Part shown: positions 1 through 8,499 of the stretch, piece by piece | Numbering within the stretch: the stretch's first letter is position 1 | Layout of the letters: each line of letters opens with the position of its first letter | DNA from: Halobacteriales archaeon QS_5_70_15 | GTDB lineage: Archaea; Halobacteriota; Halobacteria; Halobacteriales; Haloarculaceae | Assembly: GCA_003022005.1 (NCBI GenBank) | Contig: PXRQ01000091.1 | Span: 1 to 26,404, forward strand | Length of the DNA stretch: 26,404 nt | Direction of reading: 5' to 3' | The notes under the pieces: model-generated | Databases searched by the model: none | Seen by the model: only the letters and a program-made list of their open reading frames with translations | What the model was told of the DNA's origin: nothing | Translations under genes and position numbers: made by a program

Positions 1-2
1 CG

Positions 3-1709
3 GCGGCCGGGATCGCCGGTGTCGGCGACCCGACCGGCGGGCCGATCAAGGAGGTCGAGGCCGCCTCGATCGACCGCCGGTTCAAGCAGGTCGACACCTG
101 CGCCGGCGAGTTCGAGGCGACGACGCCGTACTACTACTCCGCGCGGGACCCGCTCTCCTCGATCGCCCGCAACGAGGTCCGCGTCGACAGGGACGTCGAG
201 AGCGTCGTCGTCGTGGGCGGCGGCCCCATCCGCATCGGCCAGGGGGTCGAGTTCGACTACTGCGCGGTCCACGCGGTCCGGGCGCTCCGGGAGGCGGGTA
301 TCGACGCCCACGTGGTCAACAACAACCCCGAGACGGTCTCGACGGACTACGACACCTCCGACGGGCTGTTCTTCGAACCCATCACCGCCGAGGAGGTGGC
401 CGACGTCGTCGAGGAGACGAACGCCGACGGCGTGATGGTCCAGTTCGGCGGCCAGACCTCCGTCAACATCGGGGAGCCGCTCGAGCGGGAACTCGAGCGT
501 CGCGGGCTCGACTGCCGGATACTCGGGACGAGCGTCGACGCGATGGACCTCGCGGAGGACCGCGACCGGTTCAACCGGCTGATGGAGGAGCACGGCATCG
601 CCCAGCCCGAGGGCGGGAGCGCCACCAGCGAGGCCGAGGCGCTCGACCTCGCCAACGAGATCGGCTACCCCGTCCTCGTGCGGCCGTCGTACGTCCTGGG
701 CGGACGGGCGATGGACGTCGTCTCGAACGACGAGGACCTCAGGCGCTACATCGAGGAGGCGGTCCGGGTCTCCCCGGACAAGCCCATCCTCGTCGACGAC
801 TTCCTCGCCGACGCGGTCGAACTCGACGTCGACGCCGTCGCCGACGGCGAGGACGTCCTCATCGGCGGCGTGATGGAGCACGTCGAGACCGCCGGCGTCC
901 ACTCCGGCGACTCCGCGTGTATGATCCCGCCGCGGTCGCTCTCGGAGGAGACCCTGGAGCGGGTCCGCGAGGTCACTCTGCGGATCGCCCGCGAGCTCGA
1001 CACGGTCGGGCTGCTGAACGTTCAGCTCGCGGTGCGTGACGGGGAGGTGTACGTCCTGGAGGCGAACCCGCGCTCCTCGCGGACGGTCCCGTTCGTCTCG
1101 AAGGCGACGGGCGTCCCGATCGCGAAGCTCGCGGCGAAGGTGATGGCCGGGGCCGACCTCGCCGACCTCCACGCCCACGAGCAGGTCCCCGAGCAGGTCT
1201 CGGTGAAGGAGGTCGTCCTGCCGTTCGACCGGCTCCCGGGGTCGGACCCCCGGCTCGGCCCGGAGATGAAGTCCACGGGCGAGGTGATGGGGACCGCCCG
1301 GTCGTTCGGGAAGGCCTATCTCAAGGCCCAGGACGCCGTCGGCAAGCCCATCCCCCGCGAGGGGACGGCCGTCGTGGACCTCGAGACGCTCCGCGGGCTC
1401 TCCGAGTCCGACGAGGACCTCTCGGACGTCCGCGAGACGGCAGAGCGTCACTTCGACGTCCGGACGCCCGACGAGTTCGACGACCTCGTCGGGGCGGTCC
1501 AGAGCGGGGAGGTCGACTTCATCCTCTCGCGGGACCGCGACCTGCTGGAGGTGGCCGTCGAGGAGGTGATCACCTACTTCTCGACGGTTCCCTCCGCCCG
1601 GGCGGCGCTGGAAGCCATCGAGACGAAGGACGAACCCCTCGACGTCGCCGCGCTCTCCGAGCGGCCGACCGAGCAGCGCCCGTGGGGGGTCCCGGAAGGG
1701 GCGGATTGA
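3..1709 (+). CDS. carB: Carbamoyl-phosphate synthase large subunit, C-terminal half (5' end outside window)
   Basis: The large subunit makes carbamoyl phosphate from ammonia, bicarbonate and 2 ATP for arginine and pyrimidine synthesis, together with the glutaminase subunit CarA. The frame is open from base 3 and gives 568 residues of a protein normally about 1,060 long. Visible parts are the end of the oligomerisation domain (about 1-65), the second carboxyphosphate-type half starting with the GGGPIRIGQG dinucleotide-like loop near residue 72, the second ATP-grasp domain with LVRPSYVLGGRAM and EANPRSSRTVPF, and a C-terminal MGS-like allosteric domain (about 460-568) with EVDFILSRDRD. No stops or shifts occur. 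The start lies upstream of the window, so the first half cannot be judged. The gene converges with the sensor kinase, with one copy of the palindromic element between them. Identification is secure. Confidence 0.96.
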   Translation, partial: AAGIAGVGDPTGGPIKEVEAASIDRRFKQVDTCAGEFEATTPYYYSARDPLSSIARNEVRVDRDVESVVVVGGGPIRIGQGVEFDYCAVHAVRALREAGIDAHVVNNNPETVSTDYDTSDGLFFEPITAEEVADVVEETNADGVMVQFGGQTSVNIGEPLERELERRGLDCRILGTSVDAMDLAEDRDRFNRLMEEHGIAQPEGGSATSEAEALDLANEIGYPVLVRPSYVLGGRAMDVVSNDEDLRRYIEEAVRVSPDKPILVDDFLADAVELDVDAVADGEDVLIGGVMEHVETAGVHSGDSACMIPPRSLSEETLERVREVTLRIARELDTVGLLNVQLAVRDGEVYVLEANPRSSRTVPFVSKATGVPIAKLAAKVMAGADLADLHAHEQVPEQVSVKEVVLPFDRLPGSDPRLGPEMKSTGEVMGTARSFGKAYLKAQDAVGKPIPREGTAVVDLETLRGLSESDEDLSDVRETAERHFDVRTPDEFDDLVGAVQSGEVDFILSRDRDLLEVAVEEVITYFSTVPSARAALEAIETKDEPLDVAALSERPTEQRPWGVPEGAD

Positions 1710-1798
1710 TACGGTCGACGCTCGCGGTCGTTCGCGGAAGCTCTCGGACGTTCTACCGTGGAGTCCCCCGACCGCTCGAAACCGAACGGACCGGTTCG

Positions 1799-1873
1799 TA
1801 CGGATCGTTGTAGCCCTCTACGGCGATGGCGGACCCGGGAGCGATCGCCGGTATATCGTCACGCACGACCGTA
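1799..1873 (-). repeat. Palindromic element, copy 1 (A arm toward sensor-kinase stop)
   Basis: This is a 75-base imperfect inverted repeat between convergent carB and the sensor kinase. Read on the minus strand it starts TACGGTCGTGCG followed by TGACGATATACCGGCGATC (A arm). The opposite arm reads TACGGATCGTTGTAGCCC (B arm). The A arm begins 9 bases after the kinase stop codon. It is the most diverged of the three copies in the window (others at 14124-14202 and 23439-23517). Strand is assigned so that the A arm is 5'. Confidence 0.75.
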
Positions 1874-1882
1874 TCGGAGGCG

Positions 1883-4660
1883 CTATTCGTCAGTGAACTC
1901 GACACCGGTTATCTCGAACCGCGTTTCACGTTCGGGGCTGTCACTCACGCGGATACTCCACCCGTGGGCTTCAACTACCCGTTTGACGATCGCAAGGCCG
2001 AAGCCGGTCCCCTCGGCCGACGTCGAGTACCCGGCTTCGAACACGTCCTCTCGATCCGCGTCGGGGATCCGGGCTCCGTCGTCTTCGACGTAGAACCCGT
2101 CGTCCAGTTCACCAACGGCGATCGTCACGTCATCGCCACCGTGTTCGATCGCGTTCCGGATGAGGTTTTCAAAGACCTGCTGGAGCCGACTCGCATCGGA
2201 CTGAACCGTTCGGTCACACTCCACGACCAGCTCCGCCTCAGCAGTCGCCACGTTCTGCCAGCAGGTTTCGACGAGGTCTCCGAGGGCAACCGGCTCCGGC
2301 TCCCGGACGCGTTCGCCCTCGCGGGCTACCGTGAGCAGGTCGTCGATGAGTCCATCCATCCGGGAGAGTGCCCGATCGATCGCGTCCAGATGCTCGCTAT
2401 CGTGCCGTTCCCGCGCCAGTTCCAACCGCCCGTCGGCAACGCGCAGGGGATTGCGCAGGTCGTGGCTGACGATGCTGGCAAACCGCTCCAGGCGGTCGTT
2501 CTGTTCCCGGAGTCGGGTTGCCGTCCGCTCTCTCGTCAACTCGTACCCGATCCATTTGCCGATGATATCGACGATGGCCACCTCCCACTCCGAGAACGGT
2601 TCCCGCCGCGGCTCGGTATCGTACACACAGAACGTCCCGTAGACCTCACCCGCAAGGGTCACCGGTGTCCCGACATAGCAGCTGACATCCCACTCCGCGT
2701 TCCCGGTTTTCTCCACGAGTTCCGGTGCCTCTGCCGCGATGTCCGACAGTACGAGCGTCTCCTCGGTACGGATCGCTCGCTCACAGTGCGTGGCGTGCAG
2801 ATCGACGACGTCCCCGGCCTGGATCGTCCCCTCCGGCGCGCGAACCACCTCGAAGGTATACTCGTCCCCGTGGACCCGCGAGAGCGACCCGTACTCCGTG
2901 CCGGTCACGCGCTGGCCGATCCCTATGAGTCGGTCCACGCGGCTCTCGAAGGAGTGGTCCGTATCAGCGATCGCGTCGTATATCTCCTGCAGTATCCGTT
3001 TGTGGGCCTCGATGCGGCTTTCGCGCTGGCGCTCCTCGGTCACGTCCCGGAAGTACACCGAGAGTCCGGCCTCGTCGGGGTACGCCCGCACGTCGAACCA
3101 CCGGTCGAGCGGCTCGTAGTACGACTGGAACGACACCTGCTGTTGTGTCCGCATCGCTTCCCGACACTCCTCGTGGAACCTCGTTCCCTCGATCCCCGGG
3201 ATGGCGTCCCAGATCTGCGTGCCCGCTAGTTCCTCGCGTGCTTTCGGCTCGGCCAGCATCGTACCCAACAGGTCCCGTCCGCGATCGTTCGCGTACTGGA
3301 GGTGCCATTCGCTGTCGAGGGCGAACACGCCGTCCGTCATCCGGTCGAAGACCCGTTCGCGTTCCCGGCGTGCCCGTTTCCGTTCGAGTGCGTGGCTGAT
3401 CCAGCGCGCCATCAGATCGACCACCGCTTTCTCCGGGCCGGTCAGGGCGGCGTTCCCGTCCCGGTCGGCGAAACACAGCGTCCCGAAGAGTTCGTCGTCA
3501 ACGACGAGTTTCGCGCCGACGTAACAACTGATACGCCACGTCTCGTAGGCAGGATCGTCCGCGTACCCATCCTCCGGAGCGTTGGCAATCGCGAGGATGT
3601 CATCGGCCTCGATGGTCAGGCGACAGAACGTCTCGGAGAGGTCGGAGACTGTCCCGGCTTCGACGAGGTCCGAACCGGCAGCGAAGTGAACCTCGTGGTG
3701 GGCAGTGCCCCGGTCGACCTCGACGATATGTCCGTTCTCCAGGTCGAGGAACTCACAGCCGAGGGCGACCAGTCGCTGGATCTTCTCCTCGGGCGTCATC
3801 CCGATATCGGCGGTGATCCGGTAGACGTCCCGGCGGTACTCCTCGACGGTTTCGAGCTGTTCCTGGCGTTCTCTCTCCTCGGTCACGTCCTGCTGGAAGC
3901 CGACGTAGTTGGTGACCTCGCTACCGTTACCCGGGACCGGTGCGATCGAGACGCGGTTCCAGAACTCGGTGCCGTCCTTCCGATAGTTCCGGAGTTCGAC
4001 GGTCACGGGTTCTTCGTCGTCGATGGCCTCTCGCATCCGGGCTACCTGTTCAGGACTCGTGCGTTCGCCCTGGAGGAAGCGACAGTTGGATCCGAGCGCT
4101 TCCTTTTCGGAGTATCCCGTCACCTCCGTGAATCGGTCGTTCACGTAGCCGAGTGGGTTGTCGTCTCCCGATGGGCCGGCGATGGTGATACCGACGGGTG
4201 CCGCGTCCATAGCCCGGTCTTTGCGCTCGAGTTCGGCTTGCCGTTCGGCGAGAGCCTGTCGGGAGCGGTACCCCTCGACGGCGTTCCTGACCCGGTTGGC
4301 CAACACGGTGTACTGATCGGTCCCGCCCTCCTTCTGGAGGTAGTCGGTGACACCCGCGGAGATGGCGTCGCTGGCGACTTCCTCGGAACCCTTCCCCGTG
4401 TGGAGAACAAACGGGAGATCGGGGTGTTCTTCGCGGACGGTTTCGAGGAACTCGATGCCGTTCCGGCCGGGCATGTCGTAGTCGGAAACGACACAATCGA
4501 ACGCGGTGTCGGTGAGGCGGTCCAGACCGTCGGCAGCACTCGAGGCGGTCTCGACGGTGAACTGGGCGTCGCTGCGTTCGAGAAAGGTGGCGGTCATCTC
4601 GGCGAAATCAGGCTCATCGTCCACGTGGAGAATGCGAACGTCGCCCGGAGGTCCTCTCAT
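1883..4660 (-). CDS. Hybrid sensor histidine kinase REC-LOV/PAS-GAF-PAS-GAF-HisKA-HATPase
   Basis: The gene encodes a soluble 925-residue signalling protein with no membrane segments. Domains in order are a receiver (about 8-125; phospho-acceptor D60, K110), a first PAS domain (about 148-262), GAF1 (about 285-425), a second PAS (about 435-545), GAF2 (about 560-705), HisKA (about 722-785; H733 in IVSHDLRNPL) and HATPase (about 820-920; N box NLIRNAIEHG, G2 box GTGFGLAIVK). The first PAS has GSNCRFLQG with C193, plus N225, N235 and Q256 at the places expected for flavin binding and cysteinyl adduct formation in LOV domains, so blue-light sensing is a plausible inference. The G1 box reads DDGARIP instead of the usual DxGxG. 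The two GAF domains share an SCYVG...GT.C motif. No output regulator is adjacent; the receiver may be the output or take phosphate from another kinase. The 3' end faces carB. Domain calls are firm; the stimulus is inferred. Confidence 0.92.
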   Translation of the reverse strand: MRGPPGDVRILHVDDEPDFAEMTATFLERSDAQFTVETASSAADGLDRLTDTAFDCVVSDYDMPGRNGIEFLETVREEHPDLPFVLHTGKGSEEVASDAISAGVTDYLQKEGGTDQYTVLANRVRNAVEGYRSRQALAERQAELERKDRAMDAAPVGITIAGPSGDDNPLGYVNDRFTEVTGYSEKEALGSNCRFLQGERTSPEQVARMREAIDDEEPVTVELRNYRKDGTEFWNRVSIAPVPGNGSEVTNYVGFQQDVTEERERQEQLETVEEYRRDVYRITADIGMTPEEKIQRLVALGCEFLDLENGHIVEVDRGTAHHEVHFAAGSDLVEAGTVSDLSETFCRLTIEADDILAIANAPEDGYADDPAYETWRISCYVGAKLVVDDELFGTLCFADRDGNAALTGPEKAVVDLMARWISHALERKRARRERERVFDRMTDGVFALDSEWHLQYANDRGRDLLGTMLAEPKAREELAGTQIWDAIPGIEGTRFHEECREAMRTQQQVSFQSYYEPLDRWFDVRAYPDEAGLSVYFRDVTEERQRESRIEAHKRILQEIYDAIADTDHSFESRVDRLIGIGQRVTGTEYGSLSRVHGDEYTFEVVRAPEGTIQAGDVVDLHATHCERAIRTEETLVLSDIAAEAPELVEKTGNAEWDVSCYVGTPVTLAGEVYGTFCVYDTEPRREPFSEWEVAIVDIIGKWIGYELTRERTATRLREQNDRLERFASIVSHDLRNPLRVADGRLELARERHDSEHLDAIDRALSRMDGLIDDLLTVAREGERVREPEPVALGDLVETCWQNVATAEAELVVECDRTVQSDASRLQQVFENLIRNAIEHGGDDVTIAVGELDDGFYVEDDGARIPDADREDVFEAGYSTSAEGTGFGLAIVKRVVEAHGWSIRVSDSPERETRFEITGVEFTDE

Positions 4661-4680
4661 TGTAGCTCCCGATCGTCTAC

Positions 4681-4690
4681 TTAATTTAAT
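4681..4690 (-). promoter_or_regulatory. TATA-like box of the sensor kinase
   Basis: An A+T decamer (ttaatttaat) is centred about 25 bases upstream of the kinase ATG at 4660. It sits in a 40-base AT-rich patch (4680-4720) that contrasts with the GC-rich surroundings. The spacing predicts a leaderless or nearly leaderless transcript. Confidence 0.6.
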
Positions 4691-4780
4691 AGTAATATAA
4701 ATGTTGATAGGGATTCATTCAGATTACCCCCAGCGTGACGCACGCGCACCGTCTCCCGCTATCCCCCGACGGCGGTCCGG

Positions 4781-5533
4781 CTACCCGCCAAAGGCCGTCC
4801 CGAAAAAGGAGAGCGCGAACAGCGTCGCGTTGTAGGCGCCGTGGACCAGCGACGGGACGACGATGTTCCCGGCGTAGTCGTAGGAGACGGCGAGCACCAG
4901 CCCCGGGACGAACAGCAGGAGGACGGTCACGGCCCGGCCCGAGAGCGGGCCGGCCAGCGAGAAGACGTGCGCCGCGGCGAACAGCAGCGTCGCCAGCAGG
5001 ATCCCCGGCCAGCGGCCGAGCGACTCCACGAGCGAGCTCTGGATGACCCCCCGGAACAGCAGTTCCTCGCCCGGCCCGATGAGGAGAAAGGAGACGGGGA
5101 CGAGCAGCGCGAAGACGAGCGGGTCGGCCCGGCCGAGTTCGCCGGCCCTGTTGGCCGCCGGGTCGAGGCCAGTGATCACCACCAGGACGACCATCGTCAC
5201 CGCGCCCGCGAGCGCGAGCACCCACCCCGAGGCGGCCGTCAGCCACTCCCTGAGCGAGGGGACCCGGACGCCGAGGTAGTCGGCACCGAGCCCGCGGAGC
5301 CGGAGGTAGGCGAGCGAGACACCGCCGAACGCCACGCCCTGCAGCAGGACCGTCGAGAGCAGGACCGCACGGGTCGACGTCACGGCGATACCCGAGGACT
5401 CCAGGGCGAGGACGGCCCCGCGGACGAGCAGCGAGCCGACGCCCAGACCGAGGCCGGCGAGGAGGACTGCGACGACCGGCGCGAGGACGACCCTGGCCGG
5501 GCCGTCCTCGAACCGGGCGGGCAGCGAGGGCAT
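4781..5533 (-). CDS. CPBP-family intramembrane metalloprotease (Abi/CAAX-like)
   Basis: The gene encodes a 250-residue polytopic membrane protein with about six to eight hydrophobic segments. The CPBP (PF02517) signature is complete: E156-E157-xxx-R161 in GEELLFRG, H189 in FAAAHVF, and H231xxxN235 in SLVHGAYNA. These are the metal and catalytic residues of the Rce1-like intramembrane protease family. Family members cleave membrane-anchored peptides or process prenylated proteins, and many haloarchaeal paralogues have no known substrate. The gene stands alone between the kinase and the broken transporter. The ATG at 5533 gives the normal length and is followed by a short hydrophilic lead before the first membrane segment. 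The family is certain; the substrate is unknown. Confidence 0.88.
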   Translation of the reverse strand: MPSLPARFEDGPARVVLAPVVAVLLAGLGLGVGSLLVRGAVLALESSGIAVTSTRAVLLSTVLLQGVAFGGVSLAYLRLRGLGADYLGVRVPSLREWLTAASGWVLALAGAVTMVVLVVITGLDPAANRAGELGRADPLVFALLVPVSFLLIGPGEELLFRGVIQSSLVESLGRWPGILLATLLFAAAHVFSLAGPLSGRAVTVLLLFVPGLVLAVSYDYAGNIVVPSLVHGAYNATLFALSFFGTAFGG

Positions 5534-5687
5534 GGCCGGGTCTGTGCGTGGGCGGGGGAATAGGCTGTCGGTAAGCCGTCAGGCAGTCGCCCCCCGTCAG
5601 GCCGTCGGTCGTTCGTCGGGTCTCCGGCGCCGGTCCGCCCGCCAGTCCGCGGTAACACGGGGTCGGATCCGACCGGATCGGGCCCCG

Positions 5688-6889
5688 TCACCCGTCGTCG
5701 GCTCCGCCTCCTGCCCCGGCTCCCGCCCCTTCACCGCCGGTGCCGCCGTCCCGTTCCTCCCCCGCCTCGGCCAGCGGGTCCGAGCCGATCTGCACCCCTT
5801 CGTCGGCCTCGGGCACGAAGGGGTCGCCCCCGACCAGGTCCGGGAGGACGTGCTTCAGGAGCTGGACCGCGAGCACGACCAGCAGCGGGCCGAGGAAGAG
5901 GCCGTACCAGCCGAAGTAGGCGGCCCCGAGGACGTAGGCGAACAGCACCAGCCCGGAGTGGAGGCTGCGCCCGGCGATCAGAGGTCGGAGCACGGTCTGG
6001 GGGAGGATATCGAGCAGCAGGAACGAGACGAGGAGGAACGCGACGGGGTAGACGAGCGCGGCGTCGACCCGGGTGGCCTCCCAGAGCAGGTAGCCGCCGG
6101 CGGGCAGGTAGACGAGCTTCCCGACGACGATCGGCACGAACGTGGCGAGGCCGGTCAGCAGCGCCAGCAGCGTCGGCACCGGGAGGTCGACGGCGGCAGG
6201 CACGAGCAGGTTGTAGCCGTTGTAGGCGAGGACGGCCGCGACGGTCACCCCGAGCACGGAGAGGACGGTCCCGACGTAGACCGTCTCGAGGTCGGCGTCG
6301 GTCCCCCGGAGGAAGGCGTACGCGGAGGAGTCCTCGTCGGCGATCTCGTCGAGGAACCACGCCTCGATCCGCGAGCCGTCCCGGAGAAGGAAGAACGTCA
6401 GCGCGAGCGCGAGCGAGAGGTGGAGCAGGACCCCCCGGCGAAGCCGAGCGTGGCGAGCGCGGCCGAGAACCCCTGCTGGAGGCGTTCGAGTCCCTCCAGC
6501 CGGGAGAGGTACGAGGCCGGGTCGTCCAGGAGCGCCGAGAGCGCCCCCGGCTCCCCGACCAGCCGGTCGAGGACCGCCCGCGTCGCGTCGAGTCCCGCGA
6601 GCCTCGCGAGCTCGTCGTACGCCACCGTCGCCCCGTAGCCGACCAACACCAGCACCGGGAGGACCAGCGCCACGATCGTCAGGCCGGCGACGGCTCCCGG
6701 ACGGTCGAGGCGCTCGGTGATCCGGCGGTGGACCGGCAGGGCCGCGTAGTAGCAGAACAGCCCGAAGACGAGCGTGCCGACGAACGCCGCCGCCACCGTG
6801 CCGAGGGCGACCCCGACCCCGATCGTGACGGCCCACCAGCCGACCCGCTTCTGGTCGAGCGGCGGTCCGGCCTCGCGAGTGAGTGGCAT
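5688..6889 (-). pseudogene. AI-2E-type (PerM/TqsA) transporter, broken by a one-base frameshift
   Basis: The N-terminal half reads in one frame from ATG 6889 to about 6431 (MPLTREAGPPLDQKR, then several membrane helices). The C-terminal half continues in another frame, from VLLHLSLALALTFF through GRSLHSGLVLFAYVLGAAYFGWYGLFLGPLL to the stop at 5688. This is the pattern of the AI-2E/UPF0118 exporter-like family, about 8 membrane helices and 350-400 residues. The total span is 1,202 bases, one short of 401 codons. The frames join at a run of six C (6431-6436); a seventh would restore a continuous protein ending in a Gly/Ala/Asp-rich tail. The cause may be a real deletion, a homopolymer sequencing error, or slippage. 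Family members export small molecules or ions; the substrate here is unknown. Confidence 0.83.
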
Positions 6890-7036
6890 GGCACCGTCTT
6901 GACACCTCCGAGCGGTTATGTCTGTGGTTCGTTCGTTCCGGCCGGTGGTCCCGAGGCCGGCGGTCGGCGTCCGACGGGGATCGACGGGCGCCGGCGAGGT
7001 GATGGATTGACGTGTCCGACCCGCCTACCGACGGCC

Positions 7037-7957
7037 GTGACCGACTACACGATGTTCGGCGGGAAGGGCGGGGTGGGCAAGACCACCTGCGCGGCCGGCT
7101 ACGCGGTCGCGCTCGCGGACGCCGGCCACGGGACGCTCGTCGTCTCGACGGACCCCGCCCACTCGCTCGGGGACGTCCTCGATACCGAGATCGGACGCGA
7201 GCCGACGGCCGTGACCCGGAACCTGGAGGCCGTCGAGATCGACCCGGCCTCGCGGGCCGACCGCTACCGGGCGCTCGCCGAAGCGCTCGCGGCTGAGATG
7301 CGCTCGGTCGGCGTGCGCGTCCCCGAGGAGGACCTCGATTCGCTGTTCGGCGGCGCGATGCCCGGCGCGGACGAGATCGCCGCGCTGGACCTGTTCGGCG
7401 AGTACCTCGACGGCTACGACCGGGTGGTGTTCGACACCGCCCCGACGGGCCACACGCTCCGCCTGCTGGACCTCCCGGACACCGTCGGAACCGCCGTCGA
7501 GACGGCGGCCAGCGTCCGCTCGCAGGTCCGCCGGGCCGCCGACACCGCCCGCTCGATGGTGTTCGGCCCAGCGGCCTACCGCGGCGGGGACGAGGCCGAC
7601 GAGGGGTTCGCCGACCTCCGCGAGCGGATGGAGCGGGTCGAGGCGGTCCTGCGGGACCCGGAACTGACCGGCTTCCGTGTCGTGTTCCGCTCCGAGGCGC
7701 TCGTCCTGGCCGAGACCGAGCGGCTCGTCGGCCGACTCCGGGCGTACGGGGTTCCCGCGACCGACCTCGTGGCCAACGGCGTGTTGACCGACGTGAACGA
7801 GGACTGTGGCCGCTGTACGCGCCAGCGGGACCACCAGCAGGAACGGCTCACCGAGGCCCGCGATCGGTTCGACCTGCCCGTGACGGAGGTCCCGGAACTG
7901 GACGACCCTCGGGGGATCGAGACGCTCGGGGGAGTGGGCGAGGCGCTCTCGTCCTGA
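7037..7957 (+). CDS. ArsA/Get3-family ATPase, single domain
   Basis: The gene encodes a 306-residue soluble P-loop ATPase. It has the deviant Walker A GGKGGVGKTT (residues 8-17, with signature Lys10), STDPAHSLGD (about 37-46), the switch II region FDTAPTGHTLRLL (132-144) and a late C257-x2-C260 pair (EDCGRC), which in Get3-like proteins binds Zn at the dimer interface. Single-domain archaeal members are closer to Get3 (tail-anchored protein targeting) than to two-domain arsenite-pump ArsA. No arsenic genes lie nearby, so an arsenite role is unsupported. The start is GTG 7037, just before MFGGKGG; TTG 7006 is an in-frame alternative. The gene is intact although its neighbours on both sides are broken. 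Confidence 0.85.
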   Translation: MTDYTMFGGKGGVGKTTCAAGYAVALADAGHGTLVVSTDPAHSLGDVLDTEIGREPTAVTRNLEAVEIDPASRADRYRALAEALAAEMRSVGVRVPEEDLDSLFGGAMPGADEIAALDLFGEYLDGYDRVVFDTAPTGHTLRLLDLPDTVGTAVETAASVRSQVRRAADTARSMVFGPAAYRGGDEADEGFADLRERMERVEAVLRDPELTGFRVVFRSEALVLAETERLVGRLRAYGVPATDLVANGVLTDVNEDCGRCTRQRDHQQERLTEARDRFDLPVTEVPELDDPRGIETLGGVGEALSS

Positions 7958-7990
7958 TCCCCGACCCCGGCCCGCCGCGAGCCTCCCCGG

Positions 7991-8466
7991 ATGTCTCGGC
8001 CGCGGCTCGCCCGCCGAAAGAACGATACGGCGGGTGCCGCTCGCTACCGTACGTCGTTCGACGACAACCTCCTGTCCCGCCGTACCGTGCTCCGGTCGCT
8101 GGGCGTCGCCGCGGCGGGCGCTGTCACCGTCGGGAGCGTGCCGACGGCCGCGGAACCGACCGGTGATACCGAGTTCACGAAGGCCGAGACGATCGGGATC
8201 GACTCCGTCGACGGGACGACCATCGAGGCGAGCCTGTTCGTCCCGGACGGGTCGAGTTCGGGCTCCACGGCGTCCAGCGCGAGATCGGGGCCGACCACGA
8301 GCTCCGGCTGACGCTCGCGCTGAACGGCGACGCGCTCACGGGGTCGGAGGCCGTCCCCTTCGACGACGGGCTCTACGTCGACTCGGCCGAGCCCGCCGGC
8401 GCCGTCGTCCACCACTCGAACGGGAAGCCCGCGGAACTCGTCCTCCCCGTCGTCGAGGGGGCCTGA
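7991..8466 (+). pseudogene. Remnant of a Tat-exported S15/CocE-type (X-Pro dipeptidyl-peptidase-like) hydrolase, middle deleted
   Basis: The 5' part reads about 87 codons in one frame: a twin-arginine leader (SRRTVLRSLG and a hydrophobic stretch) followed by the mature start IDSVDGTTIEASLFVPDG, typical of the beginning of S15/CocE hydrolases. From about 8251 the frame changes. The last 71 codons (VEFGLHGV, GADHELRLTLAL, VVHHSNGKPAELVLPVV) resemble the final strands of the PepX_C jelly-roll that ends this family. The catalytic alpha/beta-hydrolase core, several hundred residues, is absent. The two ends therefore look like one gene with a large internal deletion joined near 8246-8253 and out of frame. 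The 3' end converges with the broken regulator 33 bases away. The family assignment rests on short segments and is moderate. Confidence 0.62.
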
Positions 8467-8499
8467 CCGCCCGGGCCCCCGGGGACGGTCGCGTCCGGT

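Noticed and set aside
1710..1720. TGATACGGTCG right at the carB stop, similar to the start of the palindromic elements.
   Set aside because: Only 8 bases after TGA match; the sequence then diverges (ACGCTCGCGG) and no matching second arm is found, so it is not counted as a copy.
6425..6440. Programmed -1 frameshifting in the transporter gene.
   Set aside because: The G run could allow slippage but there is no clear downstream structure or family precedent; a real mutation or sequencing error is simpler.
7037..7957. Arsenite-pump ATPase (arsA) in an arsenic resistance operon.
   Set aside because: Single-domain size, CxxC pair and absence of arsB, arsD or arsR neighbours favour a Get3-like role.
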